64,000 nucleotides of DNA, from assembly GCA_023055425.1 (NCBI GenBank), contig JALGPY010000003.1, forward strand, positions 21,449,001 to 21,513,000, given 5' to 3'. The DNA comes from Linanthus parryae (lineage: Eukaryota; Streptophyta; Magnoliopsida; Ericales; Polemoniaceae). Within the stretch, counting starts at the first letter, position 1; each line of letters opens with the position of its first letter. Shown one piece after another: positions 11,360-22,854 of this stretch. The translations under genes and the position numbers were made by a program. The notes below the pieces were generated by a model. The model made no database searches. It worked only from the letters and a program-made list of their open reading frames with translations, and was not told the origin of the DNA.

Positions 11360-11556
11360 TTAATGTCCTTCTTGATTGTAAAAGGTTAGCTGCTAAGTTT
11401 GATGTTTGTTGTTTTTCCTTTTTGAGAAGGTCCAAAAATTGGCATGCTCATTATTGTGCTAAAAGAGCTGTCAATTTGATTGTGTATGATCCTTGATCTC
11501 TGTTTTTGGTCGTGATGGTCTTAATGAAATCTCTTTTTTTCCGGGAAAAAAAAAGA
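11360..11556 (+). pseudogene. LINE 3' end: RNase H tail and poly(A)
   Basis: The + strand encodes the last part of a plant LINE RNase H domain: a basic-Asn-Trp-His-Ala-His stretch followed by Ala-Lys-Arg-Ala near 11427-11470. A short 3' UTR and an A tract (11546-11554) follow. The homology shared with the CERK1 copy at 55 kb begins immediately after this A tract, so the LINE tail marks the left edge of the duplicated segment. The upstream part was replaced or interrupted by the CACTA fragment. Confidence 0.6.
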
Positions 11557-12499
11557 TAAAGACTCGAAGTGGAAAACTAACCTTTGGCGGGTACAAACAC
11601 AAGTACTGACCCGAAACTAAAGATGGATCCCGGGTTGTACCTGGGGAGCAAGTCCTCTGACACCCCGGATTCTACAGCCAGAAACGACAAGTTCTCGCCC
11701 GCCCGGAGAGGGTACGTCGCGAACAACTTGTAACCCACCGACACCCTCAGGTCCACGCACGAAAAATTCACGGTAACATTGATGGAAACGAAATCCGGTA
11801 TATGGGTCGGGTCGTAGATGTTGACCCGCTGAAGCCAATGTATGTTTGTGAGATTAGCAAAAGCCAGCCTAGCAATCTTGTCATAAGTGTCATCACTCTG
11901 GGTTGTGTAGGTGAAGGTATGCCCCAAGAAATCTCCATTGATGCAATCGCACGAGAACGGGACATTGATCCGGGTACCCGTCTGGATGCTATCCGGGTTT
12001 GGGTTATGCGGGTTGAATGGTAGGATATCTGGAATCTTTTGGGTGAAGTGGGTGCTGATGTAAGTGAGGTTTGAGCCTTCCCATACATAGTATGAAGCCA
12101 GAGAAAGTCCACAGCCACTTTTGCAATTGGCTTCCAAAACAGAGCAAGAACAGAGGAGAAACAGAGCAAGCAAGATGTTATGATTCGGGCAGAGCTTAGA
12201 GAACGATGATAATAGACGAAACAAGAACACAAGAACACACCCGATATAACGTGGTTCACTAGCGATGAGCTAGCTACCTCCACGACCCGAAAAACCCCAA
12301 TTTATAAGAGAGAAACCCACGAATACAATCCACACTATGGCCAAAGGCCATTGTGACAACCCACAATGTTTAGACACAACCCTGGTCCGTCATATTCAAC
12401 AAATCTCCACCTTAACTTGAATCATCTCAGCAACCCGAACCTGAACCGATGCTTCTCTCCAATAATCAACTGAAACGTTTCGCAGCTGTATGCAAAACC

Positions 12500-12815
12500 C
12501 TCACGTCACTAGTTGCTCCAACTTTGCCAAGTTCCTGCAACGAGTGCCCCCAGCGATGCTCCAATTCCCGTCTAGTTCCTGCAATCGAACCCTATCGATG
12601 CTCCAACTACAGCCGAGTTCCTGCAATTGAATCCCCTGTTTGTTGTTCCAACTCCCCATGAGCTCCTACAACAAAATTGTTTGTTGTTCTGACTCCCACC
12701 GAGTCCCTACAACAAAACACCCCAACACATTGCTCCAATTCCCACTGAATTCCTGCAACGTTTTGCGAAATTGCTCCAATTCCCACCGAATTCCTCCAAT
12801 ATCGCCCCTTGCGCG
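12500..12815. repeat. Minisatellite inside the small Copia element
   Basis: About seven diverged units of roughly 45-55 bp built on GCTCCAATTCCCACCGA and GTTCCTGCAA. The same array is in the second element (56530-56820). It produces Ser/Cys/Asn-rich reading frames on both strands that are not genes. Confidence 0.7.
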
Positions 12816-12936
12816 CCTCATACGCGTCCCCTTGCACGTCTCACACGTGTCGTGTCCCTCGTCAAAGAATCCCCCATGCCAAATCTGCCTCCTCGTCAAG
12901 AGCACGGATTCCTTGCCCCCAACGGGGCCTAGAGAA

Positions 12937-13293
12937 CTAGACCATCTTCCGAAGTACCCTCCACCTGCAGCCAAATCTGCTGATCCTGAGTTCATCCTTT
13001 GTCCACCGGTGTCTCTTTTCTCTACCGCTTGAACAGACGTCACAGTAGCTTCCCTTGGCCGCCATCAATGCGCCGGATTCCTGACTGTCTGAACCCCCAT
13101 ACGCATCCCTATGCCGCGTACCCTCTTGCTGAGACTCAAACTCAGCGGGGGTGGTTGTATAAGCCCCCTCTTTATCTTCTGCCAATGGCAACCACAGACC
13201 TTGCTGCTTCAACAAAGCACGTACCTTGATCTGCCAAAGACTGCAGCTGTTTCTCCCTGTGAACTTGTCGATCTTGGTCATCCCCCCGGTCAT
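12937..13293 (-). pseudogene. Copia gag N-terminal fragment (copy 1)
   Basis: The frame begins with the gag start typical of Copia elements (Lys-Phe-x-Gly-Arg-Asn-x-x-x-Leu-Trp, then Leu-Leu-Lys-Gln-Gln-Gly-Leu-Trp). It soon degenerates into non-gag sequence. No zinc knuckle, protease or polymerase follows. The matching fragment in the second element is at 56953-57360. Confidence 0.7.
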
Positions 13294-13838
13294 CTTCTTT
13301 GCAGCTCCTTTACCAGATCCCTAACCCCCAAACGCGTGCTCCACCTTGATCCTGAAACCGTAGCTATGAATTTCTGGGATTGTGAAACCCTAGCCCTATA
13401 GCTCCACCTTGATCTTGGAACACCGCAACCCGAGCTCTGATACCATTTTTTTATGATCCGAGCAGAGCTTAGAGATCGGTGATAATAGACGAAACAAGAA
13501 CACAATCACACACCCGATATAACGTGGTTCACTAGCGATGAGCTAGCTACCTCCACGACCCGAAATACCCTTGTTTATTAGAGAGAAACCCACGAATACA
13601 ATCCACACTATGGCAAAAGGCCATAGTGACAACCCAAAATGTTTAGACACAACCTAGGTCCCTTATATAGACATATAGAACCGACTTATTGCCCAAGACA
13701 TTCCAAAACGACTATGGAACAAATAAGGAAATAACCTAGAAACTGCAAAGTTTGCCGCCCCAATTTGTTTCCTGAATCTCTTAGCCGCCTTTGACTTTAG
13801 CCGCCTTTGATTTCAAGTCATATTCAACACAAGAACAT

Positions 13839-14028
13839 GGAGGGGAGATGTCTGTTTGATGATACAACCATTGTGTGTGAGGGAGAGGGAGAGGGAGAGA
13901 TGAGAAGTAATGGTTTTTGGTGTTTCATAATTTTGGGTTTTGTTGAATTGGGTATTAATTTAGATCATTAGTAGGTTGGTTTTTGTTTGTTTTCATGTTG
14001 TTACGTTCATTAATTTATGGGCAATTTT
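13839..14028 (-). promoter_or_regulatory. Former 5' leader of CERK1-like gene, copy 1
   Basis: Upstream of the relic ATG lie a short GGGAGA simple repeat (near 13880) and AT-rich DNA. It matches 57855-58028 closely. No promoter element could be assigned with confidence. Confidence 0.4.
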
Positions 14029-14487
14029 CACTTACATCCATTCTAGTTTGAAAAAATTCACTTACACCCCTATGTAGCCACTTAGAGCATCTGCAAGAAA
14101 TGGTGTTAAAACTGTGTTTAGCACAAATATAGGCTAGATTTATCTAAAAATAAGCTCTAACAGCAAATGCAAAATCTGGTCTATATTTACACCTGACCTA
14201 TTTTTAGACCAAATCTGGCCTAACCAGAGGACAATTGGACCTCGTATAAATTAAAAATTCAGTTTTAATGCTTTCCTCCTCCTATATATGCTCCTCCCCA
14301 TAATCTTCCAATTCTCATCTAATGTTCGGATTCACCGCAGCAACGATAAATTTAGAAAAGTTAATAAATACTTATCTACAATCAAAGTGAAAACACACAC
14401 AATAAAGAAATAGAAAAATTACCTTCAACCCGCTTCAACAGTTTAGTTAATTCGATATTAAATTTATAAAGTATTGTAATTAGTCAG
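14029..14487. mobile_element. Truncated copy of the GGGCAATTTTCACTTAC element with inner MITE
   Basis: This matches the left 460 bp of the element at 58029-59098, including the start of an inner PIF/Harbinger-like MITE (TTA|GAGCATCTGC at 14092). Similarity stops at 14487, the right edge of the duplicated CERK1 segment. Confidence 0.65.
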
Positions 14488-14833
14488 GGACAAATTGAAT
14501 CCGAAATTGAAGTATGTAAGGGTGGTATTGAAAGAATAATCTAACCAAACCATATCTTGGCCTGTTTCCGAATGGAAGAGGAAGACTTACCGCTGATTAG
14601 GGTGAAACCAACGATCAAGGTGCGTGAGGAAGATGATGGAAGTGGCTGGGGATGAGAACGGCGGCCATGGTGAGTTCTGAAGAGAAGAGAGAGAGGATAA
14701 ATTGATTTTCACTGAGTTGCCACTTTTGGGAGTAATTGCTTGAGTCTAGCATTTTCAATTTGAAGTAAGAATTTTGAGCAATAAAATTTAAAAGGGTAAA
14801 TATGTCTATGCAAGAAATGTTGTGCTGTAATTA
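14488..14833. other. Unassigned stretch
   Basis: A 346-bp stretch with a GGCGGCCATGG-containing GC-rich block (14630-14690), bordered on the minus strand by a possible GT donor. No family was recognised; the frame after that ATG closes after 17 codons. Confidence 0.3.
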
Positions 14834-15957
14834 GCATCCCTCCGTCCCAGCCAATTCTTGAATTTTTCCTTTTTGGGACGTCCCAACCATTTCCTGAAAT
14901 TTTCCTAAAATGGAAGTTTCTACATCCTAAAACCATCTTACCCTAAAAAAAATACACCATCTCATTTCAATGGACCTAATTAAATTGGATTAATAAAATA
15001 ACCCAATCTAGTTAGGCCCAAAACAGATTAGCCTCTCAATAAAGAAGTCAACTAAATGTATTTGACATTCCACTTTGCCCAATTCGTAACCCTAAAGCAT
15101 CAGCCCCTGTCTTCTCTTCTCAGTGTTCTTCACAGCCGCACATGATAGAGAGAGGGGGGGGGGGGGGGGGGTGGGGGGCAGATCTTTATTCACCACCGTC
15201 GCAGCCGCGGGAGACAAGAATACCTGCAGAACTACAATGAACAAATCGCGGATGGGAGGAGGGAGGGAGATCGAGAGAGAGAGAGAGAGTGGCGGACGGT
15301 AAAGACCGACACCGCCTCCATCTCCGTCTCCCTTCCTCTTCTGCAGATCGATGCCGAGCGGCGGCCATGGTGAGCGGCATCGAGTAATTCTTCCTCCCCT
15401 CTCTTCTATTTTGCTAATTCTCTCCCCCTCTCTCGGGTTTCTGTGAATCTTCGAACCCTAGCAAATCACTTACAACTATTGTTGTTTGTAGTTTTGTTGT
15501 TTGATTCACACCACTTCTAACGCAAGAACCCTTTGTACATCTCTCTGTCCATCTCTTTGTCATATTCTTCTTCATCATATTTTCATCAAATGCTATTCTT
15601 GTTTTTAATTTTAGATATGATTTCGTGTCAACTTTTTGGTTTGATTGTGAAAGTGTTCTTGATATTTTGAATATGTGTTCTTGATAATGTAAATTTTCAG
15701 ATTCATCGAGAGATGAAGAATTTTTCAGATTGATGTTTTGTTTTGTAAATTTGTGTTCTGTTTTGTAAATTTGTGTTCAGATTCATCTTCTATTTTTGTA
15801 GATTAGTTAGCAGTGGATGGAGAAAGAGATTGAGCTTAATCCTGTGGTACACAGAGGGTAATTACCGAAAGAGGACAAAGGCAATATTGACACTTTACAG
15901 CGTCTTTAATAAAGCAATCCACCAAGTTTTTTCAAGAACTGGGTGGGACGGAGGGAG
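14834..15957. mobile_element. Tc1/mariner-like non-autonomous element with gene-like filling
   Basis: Inverted ends read CTCCGTCCCA(G/C)CCA(A/G)TTCTTGAA, and TA dinucleotides flank both ends (14832 and 15958), as in Tc1/mariner (Stowaway-type) elements. At 1124 bp it is longer than most Stowaway MITEs. The interior (about 15090-15480) is GC-rich and resembles a plant 5' leader with first exon, including a G tract (15152-15178) and a GA repeat (15273-15290). No transposase is visible. Confidence 0.65.
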
Positions 15958-15959
15958 TA

Positions 15960-18504
15960 TTGTACTGTAATTATCACCACCTTAAAATAGGACTGATGTC
16001 TGGTGGAAGATTATGACAGAAGAAAATATTTTTATTAATAAAAATAGGAAAATTATGAGAGAGAAACAGATGGGTGTTATCGTGAGAAGTAAAATAATAA
16101 AACAATTGGTTGTATCGTGTTTACTTTATGAGAAGGTTAGATTTGTCATTTAAACCAAAAACATATTAGTGATTTTGTAAGAATCAAATTTTGCTCTGTA
16201 AGAATCATCACCCATAAAAAATGCCATAGATTAAAAATCAGGAGCGCACAAAGTAGCATCATAATCAAAGCTGAAAACGTCGCCTCAGAAAACAGAAATA
16301 TATATATATATGAGTATTTGTGTGTGTGTATAGAAATGTGTATACATATGTATACATATATATATATATATGAATTAACTTAGAGTAGAACTTTATCAAA
16401 TGCACACCGTACAATAGCGTCTGCGGATTCACGCGTCATAAGAATATACTTATACTTGAAGAATCCTAAGAGAAGGAACCCATAATCTATACTACTATCT
16501 CTGTGTGGGATGGTTTTAATGTTTTAGTGTTTTGGCATTATTTTTACTTCTGTAAAACAACAAAATTACCATTAAACCCTACTCATATATCCATTCCAAC
16601 TTCTTTACAAATTTGAAACAATGTGACCTTCACACGACGCCTCTTGAAGAAACACGAAGGGGTTTCTATCTTTCATGTAACGTCCGACTCCATTCACCGT
16701 TTTCGGTTTCCATAATTCTCCAGATTTCTCAATCTCTCCTTCTCTCTAACCTAACTAATTCAATTGTGGTATTGAGGATTTCCGACCGCCCTACTGTGGT
16801 TGCTTTGGTTTCTCCCTCTCGACTATTCAATGGTTGGTCTAGCTGGCGTGTTGGTTGAATCGGTGAACGAAGGTTCAATTCGCTCAAGCAACTCCAATAG
16901 TAGAATGTATTTTTTGCATGTTTTAAATTTTGCACGACATGCATTTGTAGTTTTGCTCCAGCAGTAAAATGCAATTTATACATTTTGTAGATATGGGAAG
17001 TTAAAATATACATATTTAGGACGCATGAGAGGAGAGATATAGACTCAAAATTTTGCATCCCTACGTTTTTGTTAGCCTTTAATGGAGAGGAAGATGCATG
17101 TTCTGCAAATTGCATGGGGATATGCATCGTCTGGAGCTCATTTTTTTCTTATTTTCTTTATATTTTGCATAAAAGTGACTTTTACATGAGCTATTGGAAG
17201 CCTTCCTCTCTCCCTCTCCCATAATTTTTGGTTCGAGTGAAATTCAGATATGCAAACACGTTTCGTTTCTGTAAAGTGTGCACCACAACGTCTTCGGTTC
17301 ATTCTTTTTCTTGTGTGGTCTGAAATCTTCCACTATTTCACTAGGGTAACACTCGGTATCAAGCCTAAGAGGATCGATCAATCCAAAAATACCTTATCAG
17401 GCCCTTTAGTTGATCCATCTACCATGATCAAAATCTAAACCGTTTAGCACAACCATATATGGTTTCAAAGTTTAATTAGATTATGATTCATTAGTGGTTT
17501 GATGATTCACTATGGTACTAAGAGTTTTTCTATGCTCTGTCTGTGCTTTGTTTTTCAGTACCAAGTTCGCCTTTGTCAATTACATCCTTCTTTAAAATCA
17601 TACATGTGGATGATTATGCTCTGACGGGTCATGCGTGCACTAGGCTACTGTTGCATTGTATTGTCTTATTGATAGTTGATAGATTGGATGATTAACAAAA
17701 CCTGATATGTTTGGTTCTTAGCTTTTCTTTTTGTTGTTTAAATTTGTACGCAGCCAAAGGTACTACAATATGTTTACGTATCATCCGCATAAGCTCTATA
17801 TGGAAGTTAGTCAAGCTTGAAATAAAAAACAAAATGATTTTGAACAGAATTCAAGACATCATAGGTGCAGATGAATGAAGAAGTACGATTTATGCTTCAA
17901 TTAATATAGAGCCACCCTAGTAGTCATGAAAAAGTGCCAGTAACTAACGAACTCCTAGGATGAGTCACTACACTGTAGTCAAAGAACTTGACTTCTAGCA
18001 TGTGCGATTCCTCTCCCTTAAAGGGAGTCTAGGATTGGGCTCAATTGTGACCACTCTATCTCTGTATGTTGCCTTCAGGCTTGTACAGTTATCTTTCCAA
18101 ATGTTTGTACGAGTTGTCCACCCAAGGGAACTTTAGAAATAAAGTCTCTTCGCAAAGTTGCTCTAGACTGCTTCATGGTGAATGTAGATTTCAGCATAAC
18201 ATTCAACGACCATCGAATGCTCTGGATACATACAGAGGTTTATTATGTGGGAACGCATATCTTCTGTCCCCTTTGCTGAACGTAATATTGGGTGCACCCC
18301 TATACTTCGAAATGTGTGTGTGTATATATATACACGAATATAACTTACTTCTTACTTGATTATCTTCTTGACAGTTGAGTCTGCTATGTCGCCGCCATTG
18401 ATATCTTCTTGCTAACTAATTCTTTCACTGAGCCCACTACTCTGCTAATATACACTTTGGCCCCCATTCTTCTGTTTCTGAAGCCCCTCTATCAACACTA
18501 ATAA
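15960..18504. other. Unassigned 2.5-kb stretch
   Basis: No convincing gene. It contains TA/TG microsatellites at 16298-16372, a TIR-like remnant GTAAGAATCATCACCC ending near 16213, and a possible small MITE between CTCCAATAG (16885) and CTATTGGAAG (17199). The reading frames at 16613, 17250 and 18066 match no family I recognise. Confidence 0.4.
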
Positions 18505-18512
18505 TAAAATAA

Positions 18513-19527
18513 GGGTAGTGATTCTTACACCAGCAAATGTGATGGTTACACCATATTTATGCTGTCATGACTTAATTACCCCTCATTAATAGTATTTAAA
18601 ACTAAATTATAATATTTCCATTCTTTTATTTTTGACAAGTTTGATATTTCCAAAAAATTCATGATTAATCACTATAAATGTGTTAATCCTTTTAAAACAT
18701 TAACACCTTATTGAGGAAAGGTTTTAAAACATTAGCACTAAAAAAAGGTTTTTTTTTAGGACGGGGATGTTTTTTTAAGGTGTTATTGTTTTTATTTTTT
18801 TTGTTTTTTTAGGAACGTGTGACTGTTTTTTGAACTCTTGTAAAAAATAATCCAAAATGACTCCGTGTCGTACTCTTGGCTGGGTCAATTTGGACAGTAT
18901 GAAATTGAATTCTCCGAGTTTCCGCAATCTAATACTATTCACGTGTATGCTTGGCTTTGTATTTTTTTATTTTATATTTTTTTTGAGAAAAAATGCTTTG
19001 CCTACATGTATATACACTATGTTCTAGTCATTTTTCTACAAAATGGCTTTCATACACTCATTTCTTTTTGGTGCTTGTGTGCAAACGACATGTTCAAGTT
19101 AGAGTTTATAGATGGTTTCTTCTGTTTGGTTTCGTCTTTTTGTTCATGCACAACATATGTCATTTTTTTCATTAGAATTGTTAAAATTAATTTTTTTTTT
19201 TGAGGGAAAAGTTAATTTAAAGTGTTATTGTATCTTCATCTAAATATTTTTCAGGAAGTAAAAAGATCGCCAGAGTATAAAGGAGGCACTATTTTTTTTT
19301 AAAGAAAAGGTAGGGAAGTTTTAATAAAGAGAAAGGTATTTTAAAAGGAATGTAAAAATATATGAAGATAAAATCATGGTAAAATTTTAAAATATTATAC
19401 TTTCTAAAAATAGATGATTGCAAAAGGAATAACTACAAATTTAATTATAATTATGGAGGGGTAGTTAAGTCACGACAACATAAATCTGGTGTAAGCATCA
19501 AAATTGCTGGTGTAAGAATCACTACCC
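18513..19527 (+). mobile_element. 8-bp-TSD transposon, family A, copy 1
   Basis: Both ends carry GGGTAGTGATTCTTACACC as an inverted repeat that continues for about 60 bp with a second TTACACC. The flanking 8 bp TAAAATAA are duplicated (18505-18512 and 19528-19535). The interior is AT-rich with small frames only, so it is non-autonomous. An 8-bp duplication points to the hAT superfamily, although the long inverted repeats are unusual for it. A second copy in opposite orientation is at 23148-24197. Confidence 0.85.
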
Positions 19528-19535
19528 TAAAATAA

Positions 19536-20020
19536 TTTGTCTTGTAAATTTCACTTTGTTGCCAAATAACGAAAACAAATGTAATCGAATTTATTTTAAT
19601 TTTGTTTCCATTTTCTTTTCTACTCACTTCCCAAGTTTTACACACATCAAATTGTGTACTTATGGCTAGGGATGGCAACTTTCCGGTGACTTAATCGAAA
19701 TCGACGATTGAGGTGCTGAAAGATAGGTCCCAGGCGGGCAATTCTCCCAGGAAAATAATGAGATATGTTAGAAATTATGGATTACAACGAGGAGGTTGAA
19801 TTTGAAGGATTTGCAAAGTAGGGTTCATATTCTTCTTACCCGATCTCTAGACTACCCACTCGTCTTCTTCCCCATTGAGTTAGGGCTTCTACTCAGCGTT
19901 TGCAGGTGAACATTTGGTAGAAACAGTTCTTAACAAGAAGAGGTAGCGATGGTTGTTGTAGCGGTGGTTGTCTTGGAGGGAAAGTATGTGTTTGAATGTT
20001 GTTCCATTAGGTAGAAGGGT
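19536..20020. other. Unassigned stretch
   Basis: About 485 bp between two transposons. Short GC-richer pieces are seen (19690-19960) but no domain was recognised. Confidence 0.35.
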
Positions 20021-20023
20021 TTA

Positions 20024-21290
20024 GAGCATCTTCCACAATTGACATTAAAATTTACACCAAATCGTATATTTGATGGAGAAAAATAATTTGGCCTCCCACA
20101 TTTAACCCTTAAAAACACCATTTCACCATTTTTTGATGGAAAAATAGAGTTTTTGGCCTCCCAGAGTTTTCACCAAATTTTACATCAAATAAATATTTCA
20201 CAATTTCATCAAATTTAGAGAATGATATTTTTCGCCTCCCACAAAAAATTATCAAATTTATCACCAAATCATGAAATTCCATAACTATCAAAATAAAAAA
20301 TATTTTATTACCAAAAAAAATTACACAAAATTGCAAAAATGATTAAATAACACTTCAAAAAATTTAATTGGCCAGTCTAATCTATTTGACTATGATTATC
20401 CCATAAGTGTGCAATTAGTCTTCTTCTTAGTTCGTTATGAGCTCCTTGGTTTATTATAAATGCATTGTTCCTGTCGCCATTTTTGTTTATATTTTATTTT
20501 TTATCACTAAGATTAATTATATTAGTCGTCAAAAATAATTTTTAACACTAATAATTTGTCCGCATTAGGTAAGTCTTTCTCTGAATTTTTTCCCACTCTA
20601 ATCTTGTTGGGGGGGGGGATAGGTTCAAATTTTCTTTCTAATTTTATATATTTGTATGTCATACTAAATTGAAATATGTCTAAGAAGGTTATTGAAGTTC
20701 TTGAAGTTTAACATCAGCGTATTATGTTACTTTGTCATTGATTCTGATTTCTTCATTTTCTTAGTTTGATTATGTATTTTATTTAAAGCTATTGGTGTGA
20801 TCTATTTTTTTTTTGAGTTTATTATTAATACATTATTCTTCTCGTCATTTTTATTCATATTTATTTTTCTATCACTATGAATAATTATGTTTATCGTCTA
20901 AATTTATTTTTAACACTAATGGTTCGTAAAATATGACATTATGTCTCTAATTATATAAAAATAATGTAAAAACATGCCTCATACATTAATTATGGATTTG
21001 GTGTAGATTACACCAAATTCTATTTTTGCCATCAAATTTGATGGAAAAATAAGATTTGGTGAAATGGGATAGGATTTGGGGGTACTATGGGAATGCATTT
21101 CACCATTTCACAAAAGCTACATCAAATATAGAATTTGGTGATTTGGTGTTTTTTGGTCAACGACTGTGGGATGCCTACAAAAACATCACAATTTTTTGGT
21201 TAATTTGGTGATTTGGTGTTTTGCTGTGGGAACCAAAAACACCAAATTTCACCATCAAATATAGGATTTGGTGCACTGTGGAAGATGCTC
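20024..21290. mobile_element. PIF/Harbinger-like non-autonomous element
   Basis: The termini GAGCATCTTCCACA are inverted at both ends and flanked by TTA duplications (20021-20023 and 21291-21293), the target preference of PIF/Harbinger. Subterminal CACCAAAT/ATTTGGTG repeats are dense at both ends. The 1267-bp body is AT-rich without a transposase frame. Confidence 0.8.
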
Positions 21291-21362
21291 TTATATAGGA
21301 AGGGTGGGCTGAGATGAGTCACCAGCTGCTTGAATGAGGGGGTGACACTGTTGAGATGTCAA

Positions 21363-22253
21363 CAGGGCCGGCTCCAACGTTAGGCAGTTGAAGCAGCTGC
21401 TTAGGGCACCAGCATTTTAGGGGGCACCAGAATTTCGAAAATTTAAGGATATGTAGTAATTTTCTCCCCGTTAATATTATTGATAATAATGTTAACATAA
21501 TATATAAATATCAATAGTTATCCATCAATCTCTTTCACAATCCAAATTTCTGACTCTGAGCCAACTCCACAGTGTGATCCGTATCTCTCTCCAGAGTTTT
21601 CTCCTTCAATCTCTAATGTATGAACTATCTTCTCTAATTCCTAAACTTTCTCGGAAACCATTAATTTTCCTTTTATCCAAAAGTATCTCCGAAAATTCCG
21701 CGTCGATATTTCCTCTCGTCTACTAATTACAATTACCAACTTTTTTTTAGGAAACAATTTTAGCAACTAGTACTTATCTCCAAATTATGCCCTTAAAGAT
21801 CATTCTACAGAGATCACGTCTGGAAAAAAAAACACCCTAAATATGTGTCTAGTCTTCAAGACTTTATATTGGATCTTCTAATCCATAAAGTTGAAGATAT
21901 GACAAAAGATAAATTGTCTTGCACAAAGAGTTCAACGGAGCTCGTGTTCAAAACAAATTGTGGGTTTACTTTATGCAACAATGCATTTCTTGTTCACCAT
22001 CGCTAAACATCACCATCCATGATTGCAGGTTAACAGAAACTTTTGATGTTTTATTTCTTCTTTTTTTTTGTTAGCTCACAAGTGCGCTAAAAATATTGTT
22101 ACACTCAGCTTTAAACTTCTATCTAGAATTGAATTATCCTTTGTTAATAAAATTTTGAAGTAGTATCTTAATTTTGTAGTTTACATGTAGATTTGCAGAG
22201 GGCATGAGATTCGTTGTGCGCTTAGGGCACCAAAAAGATTAGAGCCGACCCTA
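21363..22253. mobile_element. hAT-type non-autonomous transposon
   Basis: The ends CAGGGCCGGCTC and GAGCCGACCCTA form inverted repeats, and the 8-bp duplication GATGTCAA flanks both sides (21355-21362 and 22254-22261). The subterminal GGGCACCA motif is present at both ends. No transposase frame in 891 bp. Confidence 0.87.
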
Positions 22254-22261
22254 GATGTCAA

Positions 22262-22846
22262 GAGCTATTATTGTGAATATAAGGTGGTGTTTCACTTTGA
22301 ATACTCTATTCTCACAGGTCACATACATGCTGGTTATAATTTCTCAAGCTACTTCGCGTCAACTGCTGTGCTAGCGCAGAATCATTCGGGTATATGAGAG
22401 TTCTTTGTATCTCACACTTTAGCTCCATACTTTGTTGACGAGACCCCTGCGTCGTGGGGTAGAAGACTCGGCCGGGTGAAGAATGTGTGCTATACTGTCA
22501 TTACTGCTTATATTTGCAAACAATGATTTAAGTGAATGTTTTGTTTCACACAATTAAACTATCATAACTTGATAACGAGTCCCCTGCGTGATGGGATGGA
22601 GATTAAGGATGCCACATTCTCATTATTATTCAAATTTAATCATGAATGCAAAGCATGGAATCAAAAACCGTTTGGTCTGCCATGTGAAAGTACTGGATGT
22701 TTATTTCCCTCTATTTATTGATTAAATGTTTTGAGTTCTTTCTGCATCCTTAGTTTGCAGTTTTCTTTGTTTCGTGCATAGAGTATTTTTTATCTGAATG
22801 TCCGCTGAAAGAAAGCAGACAAACATTTGACCCTCTTAGACATTAG
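22262..22846. other. Unassigned stretch
   Basis: Two short related blocks contain GACGAGACCCCTGCGT (near 22436) and AACGAGTCCCCTGCGT (near 22573). Nothing else was recognised. Confidence 0.3.
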
Positions 22847-22854
22847 TTTATTAT

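Larger units (their letters stand above)
12176..13829 (-). mobile_element. Small non-autonomous Copia element inserted in the CERK1 signal peptide (copy 1)
   Basis: The element runs from TGTTGAATATGAC to GATCATAACA on the minus strand and is flanked by the 5-bp duplication TCTTG (CAAGA on +, at 12171-12175 and 13830-13834). The 5' LTR is 13449-13829 (381 bp) and is followed by the initiator-Met primer site TGGTATCAGAGC (complement at 13434-13445). The internal part encodes only the start of a Copia gag and a minisatellite. The 3' LTR (12176-12401) has lost about 150 bp, including its TATA region, compared with the copy at 56044. Confidence 0.9.
11582..13838 (-). pseudogene. CERK1-like LysM receptor kinase, exon 1 only (copy 1), split by a Copia element
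   Basis: The 594 bp at 11582-12175 encode the extracellular part of a CERK1-type chitin receptor: end of signal peptide, N-terminal CKSGC, then three LysM modules. The exon ends AAAG|GTTAGT, a good splice donor. The start codon and two more codons lie at 13838-13830, on the far side of a 1654-bp insertion. The first Cys of the second C-x-C motif, needed for the family's disulfide core, is Phe here, while the other copy keeps Cys. No transmembrane or kinase exon follows; the next DNA is a LINE tail, CACTA end and LARD. CERK1 proteins sit in the plasma membrane and start immunity or symbiosis signalling when chitin oligomers bind. This copy is very likely dead. Confidence 0.88.

Noticed and set aside
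11602..12283. Frames overlapping the LysM exon in other phases and strands
   Set aside because: Shadows of the conserved ectodomain; only the phase with CKSGC and CDC matches the family.
12449..13032. Ser/Cys/Asn-rich frames in the small Copia element
   Set aside because: They translate the minisatellite; both strands give similar low-complexity peptides.
16195..16213. GTAAGAATCATCACCC as another 8-bp-duplication transposon
   Set aside because: Only one end resembles the family; no partner end or target duplication was found.
16879..17205. Possible MITE with CTCCAATAG/CTATTGGAAG ends
   Set aside because: Inverted repeat too short and no clear target duplication.
18066..18359. 97-codon frame as a host gene
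   Set aside because: No recognisable domain, no splice context, and biased by AT-rich DNA.
18865..19203. Hydrophobic frame that occurs again at 23527-23760 on the other strand
   Set aside because: Both lie inside copies of the same non-autonomous transposon and the reading frames are not kept identical; repeated because the DNA is repeated.
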